Of a stretch of DNA of 5,438 nucleotides, positions 1 to 5,438 are shown piece by piece. The notes beneath the pieces are model-generated. The model had not been told where the DNA came from. It worked only from the letters and a program-made list of their open reading frames with translations, and searched no databases. Source of the DNA: Pseudomonadota bacterium (lineage in GTDB: Bacteria; Pseudomonadota; Gammaproteobacteria; Burkholderiales; Casimicrobiaceae); contig JAKLIE010000154.1 in the NCBI GenBank assembly GCA_022709775.1, forward strand, positions 1 to 5,438, written 5' to 3'. The position numbers and the translations under genes were made by a program. Each line of letters begins with the position of its first letter. The stretch's first letter is position 1.

Positions 1-1309
1 AGAGATAGCCGCGCAGCTGCGGCGAGAGCGACGGCTTCGACAGCGCCTCCTCCTTCGCACGCAGCCACTCGGCGCGCTCCTCCCGCCGCGGATCGGCATG
101 GAACCGGCGCAGCCGTCCGGCGATCGCCAGCGCCACCTGCTCGGCGCTGAGCTCGCCGGTCGGCGGGAACAGCCACTCGTTCGGGCCGCCGTCGCCGGCG
201 TGCTTGCCCAAGACTCGCGGCCGGCGCGCATCGGGCCAGTGGTAGAGCAGCGCCCTGATCTGGTCTTCGATCACCGGCCGCTTCTCCTCGACGACGAGGA
301 TCTCCTCCAGGCCAAGCGCGAACGCGTGCAGCCCCTGCGGCTCGAGCGGCCAGGTGAGTCCCAGCTTGTAGACGCGGATGCCGATGTCCGCCGCGGCCTT
401 CTCGTCGATGCCCAGGTGCTCGAGCGCCTGCCGCACGTCGAGATAGGACTTGCCCGCGGCGACGATGCCGAGCCGCGCGCGCGGGCTGTCGTGGACGACG
501 TGGTTGAGGCGGTTCGCGCGCGCGTAGGCGAGCACGGCAGGCAGCCGCTGCTCGTGGATGCGGCGCTCCATCGTGAGCGGCTGGTCCGGCAGGCGCAGGC
601 CGAGGCCTCCGGGCGGGAGCGTGAAGTCCTCCGGCAGCCGCACCTCGATGCGCGCGGGATCCACGCTGACCGACGCCGAGCACTCGACGGTGTCGTCGAG
701 CGCCTTGAACGCCATCCACGATCCCGAGTAGCGCGACATCGCGTACGCGTGGATGCCGAGGTCCAGGTACTCCTGCACGCCCGACGGCGCGAGCACCGGG
801 ATCATCGGCGACGACAGCATCGTCTCGCTCTGCGTCGCCACCGTCGACGAGCGCGCCATGTGGTCGTCGCCGCAGACGAGCAGCACGCCGCCGTGGGGCG
901 CCGCCCCCGCCGAGTTGCCGTGCAGCAGCGCGTCGCCGCAGCGCGCGAGGCCCGCCCACTTGCCGTACCACATCCCGAACACGCCCTTGTAGCGCGAACG
1001 CGGGTCGAGCGACACCTGCTGCGAGCCCCAGACGCCCATCGCCGCCAGTTCCTCGTTCTGCCCGGGCTGGAAGTGGATGTGGTGGCGCGCGAGGAGGTCG
1101 TGCGCCTCCCACAGCGTCTTGTCCATGTTGTTGAGCGGCGAGCCCTGGAAGCCCGACACGAATCCCGCCGTATCGAGTCCCGCGGCCGCGTCCCGCACCC
1201 GCTGCATGATGAGCAGCCGCGTGAGCGCCTGGATGCCGGTCAGGTAGACGCGGCCGCGCTCCAGCGTGTACTTGTCGTCGAGCCTGACGTCGGCGAGCTT
1301 CTGCTGCAT
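1..1309 (-). CDS. 2-oxoacid (indolepyruvate-type):ferredoxin oxidoreductase, N-terminal part, cut by window edge
   Basis: The visible 436 residues are the start of a bacterial indolepyruvate ferredoxin oxidoreductase family protein. Family members use thiamine diphosphate to decarboxylate a 2-oxo acid oxidatively to an acyl-CoA and pass electrons to ferredoxin. The N-terminus LDDKYTLERGRVYLTG (10-25) and the segment AGFVSGFQGSPLNNMD (48-63) are typical of the pyrimidine-binding domain. NEELAA (85-90) carries a probable activating Glu, and GDDHMARSST (147-156) and YAMSRYSGSW (189-198) are further family motifs. A second domain (about 275-400) ends in VVEEKRPVIEDQIRALLY. Proteobacterial members are usually fused proteins well over 1,000 residues long. 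The Cys-rich SGCPHN segment, the ThDP-binding domain and the gamma-like domain would lie beyond the left edge. The ATG at 1309 fits the family N-terminus and has GGAA 7 nt upstream. It lies downstream of the dehydrogenase on the same strand, separated by 261 bp. The family is clear; the true substrate (arylpyruvate or branched 2-oxo acid) is not. Confidence 0.92.
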   Translation of the reverse strand, partial: MQQKLADVRLDDKYTLERGRVYLTGIQALTRLLIMQRVRDAAAGLDTAGFVSGFQGSPLNNMDKTLWEAHDLLARHHIHFQPGQNEELAAMGVWGSQQVSLDPRSRYKGVFGMWYGKWAGLARCGDALLHGNSAGAAPHGGVLLVCGDDHMARSSTVATQSETMLSSPMIPVLAPSGVQEYLDLGIHAYAMSRYSGSWMAFKALDDTVECSASVSVDPARIEVRLPEDFTLPPGGLGLRLPDQPLTMERRIHEQRLPAVLAYARANRLNHVVHDSPRARLGIVAAGKSYLDVRQALEHLGIDEKAAADIGIRVYKLGLTWPLEPQGLHAFALGLEEILVVEEKRPVIEDQIRALLYHWPDARRPRVLGKHAGDGGPNEWLFPPTGELSAEQVALAIAGRLRRFHADPRREERAEWLRAKEEALSKPSLSPQLRGYL

Positions 1310-1316
1310 GGCAGGG

Positions 1317-1320
1317 TTCC
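1317..1320 (-). promoter_or_regulatory. Ribosome binding site of the ferredoxin oxidoreductase gene
   Basis: GGAA on the minus strand lies 7 nt before the ATG at 1309. It is a modest Shine-Dalgarno match but the only one near the start codon that the family N-terminus predicts. Confidence 0.5.
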
Positions 1321-1364
1321 GTTTACGGTTGGCTGGAGTCGAGACGCGCGTCGACGCGGATGCG

Positions 1365-1404
1365 CCCCCTCACCCTGGCCCTCTCCCCGCAGGCGGGGAG
1401 AGGG
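1365..1404 (+). repeat. REP-like palindromic repeat, unit A
   Basis: A GC-rich arm (CCCCCTCACCCTGG, 1365-1378) is followed by a perfect 12-bp inverted repeat, CCCTCTCCCCGC (1379-1390) and GCGGGGAGAGGG (1393-1404), separated by only AG. The same sequence recurs in opposite orientation at 1510-1548. Repeats of this CCCTCTCCCC/GGGGAGAGGG type are extragenic palindromes scattered in many high-GC proteobacterial genomes; that identification is from memory, not from a search. As RNA in either direction it would form a very stable hairpin. No T-run follows, so it does not look like a classical terminator. Confidence 0.8.
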
Positions 1405-1461
1405 AAAGTGCGTGCCGCGAGCGGAGCGTCCGGTGCGCGTCCGTGACGCCGTTCGCCGTAG

Positions 1462-1486
1462 CACTCCCTCTCCCGGAACGGGAAGA
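1462..1486 (+). repeat. Degenerate REP-like unit between the two intact copies
   Basis: CACTCCCTCTCCC (1462-1474) is identical to 1506-1518, just before and within unit B. The following bases fold back only imperfectly: TCCCG (1471-1475) pairs with CGGGA (1479-1483), then there is a bulge before further pairing. I read it as a decayed or diverged copy of the same element. It is weaker evidence than the two intact units. Confidence 0.55.
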
Positions 1487-1509
1487 CGGCTGGCGTGGGC
1501 CGAAACACT

Positions 1510-1548
1510 CCCTCTCCCCGGATCGGGGAGAGGGCTGGGGTGAGGGGG
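1510..1548 (-). repeat. REP-like palindromic repeat, unit B (inverted relative to unit A)
   Basis: The stem CCCTCTCCCCG (1510-1520) pairs perfectly over 11 bp with CGGGGAGAGGG (1524-1534) around the loop GAT. It is followed by CTGGGGTGAGGGGG (1535-1548). Read on the minus strand this gives CCCCCTCACCCCAG followed by CCCTCTCCCCG, which differs from unit A at two bases in the shared 25 bp. Units A and B therefore face each other across about 105 bp. Unit B begins 22 bp beyond the stop codon of the dehydrogenase, so it would fold in that transcript's 3' region. Confidence 0.8.
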
Positions 1549-1570
1549 AGTCGATGCATCGCGTCGTCGC

Positions 1571-3001
<1,431 letters not shown>

Positions 3002-3003
3002 CG

Positions 3004-3015
3004 TTCCTCCTCCTC
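3004..3015 (-). promoter_or_regulatory. Strong ribosome binding site of the FAD-linked dehydrogenase
   Basis: The minus strand reads GAGGAGGAGGAA, ending 2 nt before the ATG at 3001, with its central AGGAGG well spaced. This decides the start within a frame that stays open for 300 more codons upstream. Confidence 0.8.
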
Positions 3016-3027
3016 GGCACCGCTGCG

Positions 3028-3087
3028 GGCGGATGCGCCACCTCGCGCCCCGTCGGCGGCGGATGCGGTTGCGCGCGCCCCGGCGCC
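3028..3087. repeat. Two imperfect direct repeats, 30-bp period, in the dehydrogenase leader
   Basis: GGCGGATGCG occurs at 3028-3037 and 3058-3067, and CGCGCCCCG at 3044-3052 and 3074-3082, both exactly 30 bp apart. The 6 bases between them differ (CCACCT versus GTTGCG). The repeat lies in the probable 5' leader of the leftward transcript, just upstream of its ribosome binding site. I see no third copy and assign no function; it may be a simple local duplication. Confidence 0.55.
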
Positions 3088-3125
3088 GTCGCACCGGGTT
3101 CGTTTCCCCTCGGGCGGTGCGGGAA

Positions 3126-3154
3126 TTGACACCGGACCTCTGGTGCGGCATCCT
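3126..3154 (+). promoter_or_regulatory. Candidate sigma70-type promoter of the TetR-mutase operon
   Basis: A perfect -35 hexamer TTGACA (3126-3131) is followed after 17 bp by CATCCT (3149-3154), a poor -10 with 3 of 6 consensus bases. Transcription would start near 3161, inside the palindrome at 3155-3172 and about 25 nt before the regulator's ATG. A repressor on the palindrome would block the start site. The -35 is convincing; the -10 is weak, as is common in high-GC genomes. Confidence 0.5.
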
Positions 3155-3179
3155 ACCAAACAACTGTTTGTTTTGGGAA
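3150..3179 (-). promoter_or_regulatory. Weak candidate promoter for the leftward dehydrogenase unit
   Basis: On the minus strand TTCCCA (3179-3174, 4 of 6 bases) and TAGGAT (3155-3150, 4 of 6 bases) are separated by 18 bp. That spacer contains the palindrome core. The -10 would overlap the -10 of the rightward promoter. The leader would be about 140 nt. This assignment is tentative, since four-of-six matches arise by chance. Confidence 0.3.
3155..3172. promoter_or_regulatory. Palindromic operator, probable binding site of the adjacent TetR regulator
   Basis: The 18-bp element is ACCAAACA-AC-TGTTTGTT. Seven of the eight base pairs of the two half-sites match, the only break being C3156 against T3171, and the core CAAACA/TGTTTG is perfect. 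It is an AT-rich island in very GC-rich DNA and begins 30 bp before the ATG of the TetR gene, where autoregulated TetR operators normally lie. Its overlap with both candidate promoters suggests control of both divergent units. That this TetR binds it is inference. Confidence 0.65.
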
Positions 3180-3184
3180 GAGCG

Positions 3185-3784
3185 ATGTCCGGCCCCGCAC
3201 GCCACGCCTCGACCGCCGCCGCGCCCCGCGCCGACAACCGCCTGCCGCTGATCCTCGACGCGGCCGCAAGGTTCTTCGCGGAGAAGGGCTACGGCTACAC
3301 GTCGATGCGCGACATCGCCGGCGCCGCGGGCATGCTGCCCGGCTCGCTCTACTACCACTTCGCGTCCAAGGAGGAACTGCTCGTCGCCGTGTACGCGGAG
3401 GGCGTCCGCCGGATCAAGGCCGCGCTGGCGCCCGCGCTCGCGCCGGACGTCGACCCGTGGCAGCGCCTCGAGAACGTCTGCGCGGCGCACCTCACCGGCC
3501 TGCTCGAGGACAGCGACTACGGGCAGGTCGTGATCCGCGTCCGGCCCGACGATGCGCCCGAGGTCGCGGAGCGCCTCGTCGCGCTGCGCGACGACTACGA
3601 GCAGACGTTCGCCCGGGCGATCCAGGCGCTGCCGCTTCCTCCGCGCACCGATCGCCGCGCGCTCCGCCTGATGCTGCTGGGCGCCCTCAACTGGTCGCAG
3701 ACCTGGTACCGCTCCGGCCGGGATTCGCCGGCCGTGCTCGCCCGCCGCTTCGTCCGGCTGTTGCGTGACCCGCTCGAGCGCTAG
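3185..3784 (+). CDS. TetR/AcrR family transcriptional regulator
   Basis: This 199-residue protein has the length and two-part build of TetR repressors. After a loose, Ala-rich 19-residue tail comes the DNA-binding domain: LILDAAARFFAEKGYGYTSM (22-41), the helix-turn-helix DIAGAAGMLPGSLYYHF (43-59) and SKEELL (61-66). The rest is a helical ligand and dimer domain. Its end, LGALNWSQTWYR (165-176) followed by SPAVLARRFVRLL, resembles the KstR2-like C-terminal domain (TetR_C_33), whose known members sense acyl-CoA thioesters. The ATG at 3185 follows GGGAAGAG. The gene is divergent from the dehydrogenase and 52 nt upstream of the mutase small subunit on the same strand, so it probably represses its own operon and perhaps the leftward one through the palindrome at 3155-3172. 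The family is certain. The effector is inferred; an acyl-CoA made or used by the neighbouring mutase is the obvious candidate. Confidence 0.93.
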   Translation: MSGPARHASTAAAPRADNRLPLILDAAARFFAEKGYGYTSMRDIAGAAGMLPGSLYYHFASKEELLVAVYAEGVRRIKAALAPALAPDVDPWQRLENVCAAHLTGLLEDSDYGQVVIRVRPDDAPEVAERLVALRDDYEQTFARAIQALPLPPRTDRRALRLMLLGALNWSQTWYRSGRDSPAVLARRFVRLLRDPLER

Positions 3785-3836
3785 GCCGCAGGTACCCGCT
3801 CTCCCCTGCCCCGACACCCATCCCAGAAAGCCACGC

Positions 3837-4253
3837 ATGGACATCCGGCCCAAGGTTCTCGTCACCAAGATCGGCCTCGACGGCCACGACCGCGGCAGCC
3901 GCATCGTCGCCGCGCACCTGCGCGACGCGGGGATGGAAGTCGTCTACACGCCGCCCTGGCAGGAGATCCGGACGGTCGTGAAGCTCGCCCTCGAGGAGGA
4001 CGTCGACGTGATCGGCGTGTCGTCGCTCGCGACCGACCACCTGATCGTGCCGAAGCTGATGTCCGCACTGGCGGACGCCGGGCTCAAGGACGTGGCGGTG
4101 ATCGTCGGCGGCATCGTGCCCGACGAGGACGAGCAGACGCTGCTCGACGCGGGGGTGGCCCGCGTGTTCCACCCAGGGACGCCGCTGGAGGAGATCTCCG
4201 CGTTCGTCGTCGACGCCACCGCCCGCGTGCGCGCCGCCCGATTTCCCGCCTGA
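3837..4253 (+). CDS. Cobalamin-binding small subunit of an acyl-CoA mutase
   Basis: This 138-residue protein is a stand-alone B12-binding domain like the C-terminal part of methylmalonyl-CoA mutase and the small subunits of isobutyryl-CoA and 2-hydroxyisobutyryl-CoA mutases. It has KIGLDGHDRG (11-20) with the DxHxxG motif, in which H17 should be the lower axial cobalt ligand. VSSLATDH (61-68) supplies the Ser of the SxL motif, and VGGIVPDEDE (90-99) the GG loop. VFHPGTPLEEI (110-120) matches the usual end of the domain. The stretch YTPPWQEIRTVVKLA (37-51) differs from the YTGLHQTPEQIVEAA typical of methylmalonyl-CoA mutases. The large subunit starts 12 nt downstream, so the two should form the holoenzyme. 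I chose the ATG at 3837 because MDIRPKVLVTKIGLDGHD is the usual N-terminus; a GTG at 3765 in frame would overlap the regulator. Confidence 0.93.
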   Translation: MDIRPKVLVTKIGLDGHDRGSRIVAAHLRDAGMEVVYTPPWQEIRTVVKLALEEDVDVIGVSSLATDHLIVPKLMSALADAGLKDVAVIVGGIVPDEDEQTLLDAGVARVFHPGTPLEEISAFVVDATARVRAARFPA

Positions 4254-4265
4254 CAGGCCGACTCC

Positions 4266-5438
4266 ATGAACAAGCCCCTGCCCCACCCCGTTCCCGCATC
4301 GACCGAAGAGGCGCAGGTACGCTGGGCCGCCGAGTATGCCGCCCAGATCGGCACCGACAGGGACGTCCGCAACCGCTCGGGGATCGCGATCAGGCCGCTC
4401 TACACGCCTCTCGACGTCGACCCGGGCCGCTTCGACGCGGACGTCGGCTTCCCGGGCCAGCCGCCGTACACCCGCGGCATCTACGCGACGATGCACCGCG
4501 GCCGCACGTGGACGCAGCGGCAGCTGATCGGGCTCGGAACGCCCGCCGCGTACAACGAGCGCCTGCGCGACATCCTCGGCCAGGGCGCCACCGCCATCTC
4601 GCTCATCCCGTGCAACTCGGTGTTCCGCGGCTACGACATGGACGAGGTCGACGAGGAACTGCTCGGCACCTGCGGCGTCGTCGTCGACAGCGCCGACCAC
4701 ATGGCGACGTGCCTCGACGGCGTCGACCTCGCGACGACCTCGTGCGCGATGAACGACCCGTCGCCGTTCACGCTGCTCGCGTTCATGCTCGCGGCGGCGC
4801 GCCGGCAGGGCGTCGACTGGCGGTCGATCTCCGGAACGTCGAACCAGAGCGACTGCCTGTCGCACTTCGTCGCGAACCACATGTTCTTCCGCCTGGCGCT
4901 GCCCGGCGCGAGGCGCGTGCTGACCGACCACATCGCCTGGTGCGGAGAGCACCTGCCGCGCTGGAATCCGCTGTCGGTCGTCGGCCAGCACATGCAGCAG
5001 GCGGGCGCGACGCCGGCGGAGGCGATGGCGTTCACGCTCGCGTCCGCGCTTCAGTACGCGGACGACTGCGTCGCCGCCGGCATGTCGCCCGACGCGTTCC
5101 TGCCGCGCTTCACGTTCTTCTTCGACATCTCGATCTCGTTCTTCGAGGAGATCGCGAAGTTCCGCGCCGGCCGGCGCATCTGGGCGCGCGTCACGCGCGA
5201 TCGCTACGGCGCGCGCGATCCGCGCTCGTGGCGATTCAAGTTCCACGGCCAGACCTCGGGCGTCGACCTGACGCGGCAGCAGCCGCTCAACAACATCGCG
5301 CGCGTGACGGCGCAGGCGATCGCCGGCATCTTCGGCGGCCTGCAGTCGATGCACACCGACGCCTACGACGAGGTGCTGTCGTGCCCGACGCAGTTCGGCG
5401 CGCGAATCGCGGTGGCCACGCAGAACATCCTGCGCGAG
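4266..5438 (+). CDS. Large (catalytic) subunit of a divergent B12-dependent acyl-CoA mutase, cut at its 3' end
   Basis: The 391 visible residues form most of a methylmalonyl-CoA mutase-type TIM barrel. Family members rearrange acyl-CoA carbon skeletons through an adenosyl radical. [11 protein letters not shown] (38-48), YTRGIYATM (68-76), R80, T83 and R85 keep the CoA-binding pattern. [18 protein letters not shown] (232-249) keeps the catalytic His (H242, His244 in Propionibacterium numbering). [16 protein letters not shown] (294-309), QTSG (329-332), QQPLNNI (338-344) and [11 protein letters not shown] (359-369) are family segments. Acyl-contact residues are changed: Tyr89 is L87, Arg207 is N204 (or A203 with one less gap), Tyr243 is Q241, Asn366 is D365, and the FDLPT loop reads PCNSV (115-119). 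Methylmalonyl-CoA is therefore an unlikely substrate. The ATG at 4266 is preceded by AGG at 4255-4257. About 130-170 residues are probably missing to the right. The mutase family is certain; the reaction is unknown. Confidence 0.92.
   Translation, partial: MNKPLPHPVPASTEEAQVRWAAEYAAQIGTDRDVRNRSGIAIRPLYTPLDVDPGRFDADVGFPGQPPYTRGIYATMHRGRTWTQRQLIGLGTPAAYNERLRDILGQGATAISLIPCNSVFRGYDMDEVDEELLGTCGVVVDSADHMATCLDGVDLATTSCAMNDPSPFTLLAFMLAAARRQGVDWRSISGTSNQSDCLSHFVANHMFFRLALPGARRVLTDHIAWCGEHLPRWNPLSVVGQHMQQAGATPAEAMAFTLASALQYADDCVAAGMSPDAFLPRFTFFFDISISFFEEIAKFRAGRRIWARVTRDRYGARDPRSWRFKFHGQTSGVDLTRQQPLNNIARVTAQAIAGIFGGLQSMHTDAYDEVLSCPTQFGARIAVATQNILRE

Noticed and set aside
1510..1534. Intrinsic terminator after the dehydrogenase
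   Set aside because: The stem is strong, but no run of T follows it on the minus strand, only a TTT a few bases on. The unit is also repeated in inverted form, so a REP-like element explains it better.
98..1543. Plus-strand open frame of 481 codons
   Set aside because: It is antisense to the clearly recognisable ferredoxin oxidoreductase, its product is Arg/Ala/His-rich low-complexity with no family motif, and it runs through the REP-like repeats.
3765..3836. Earlier GTG start for the B12-binding subunit
   Set aside because: It would overlap the end of the TetR gene and add 24 residues absent from the family. The ATG at 3837 gives the expected N-terminus, although its ribosome binding site is weak.
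3002..3904. N-terminal extension of the dehydrogenase to 777 residues
   Set aside because: The extra 301 residues are antisense of the TetR gene and look like high-GC noise. The ATG at 3001 has a strong ribosome binding site and gives the family's normal length.
3687..5354. Minus-strand open frame of 555 codons
   Set aside because: It lies opposite both mutase subunits, whose motifs are unmistakable, and its product is Arg/Val/Asp-rich without motifs. It is an artefact of high GC at the third codon position.
4266..5438. Naming the mutase as 2-hydroxyisobutyryl-CoA or isobutyryl-CoA mutase
   Set aside because: The Asp diagnostic of the hydroxyisobutyryl enzyme is I114 here, and neither the Phe/Gln nor the Ile/Gln pair is present. 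The two-subunit layout alone is not enough to name the substrate.

Overview
The window is high-GC DNA (roughly 70% G+C by eye) with long open frames on both strands. The gene families fit a high-GC proteobacterium. A betaproteobacterial, Burkholderiales-like source is my best guess, based on the bacterial-type indolepyruvate:ferredoxin oxidoreductase N-terminus and the CCCTCTCCCC/GGGGAGAGGG hairpin repeats, but the taxonomy is inference only.

Layout. Two transcription units diverge from a short control region at about 3002-3184. Leftward (minus strand) are a complete FAD-linked 2-hydroxy-acid dehydrogenase of the D-lactate dehydrogenase/GlcD type (1571-3001), then a 261-bp spacer carrying inverted hairpin repeats, then the N-terminal 436 residues of a 2-oxoacid (indolepyruvate-type):ferredoxin oxidoreductase that runs off the left edge (1-1309). 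Rightward (plus strand) are a TetR/AcrR regulator (3185-3784), a stand-alone cobalamin-binding mutase small subunit (3837-4253), and, 12 nt later, the large catalytic subunit of a B12-dependent acyl-CoA mutase that runs off the right edge (4266-5438). The divergent region holds a TTGACA-type promoter for the regulator and an 18-bp imperfect palindrome (core CAAACA-AC-TGTTTG). It also holds a weak minus-strand promoter whose spacer contains that palindrome, so one TetR protein could control both arms.

How the genes may work together (inference). The predicted chemistry forms a chain: 2-hydroxy acid to 2-oxo acid (FAD dehydrogenase), 2-oxo acid to acyl-CoA plus CO2 (ferredoxin oxidoreductase), then carbon-skeleton rearrangement of the acyl-CoA (B12 mutase), under a regulator of a kind that often senses acyl-CoAs. 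The mutase is the most unusual item. It keeps the fold-defining and CoA-binding motifs of methylmalonyl-CoA mutase but has changed almost every residue that contacts the acyl group: the equivalents of Tyr89, Arg207 and Tyr243 and the FDLPT loop. Its substrate is therefore probably not methylmalonyl-CoA and may not be any of the characterised ones.
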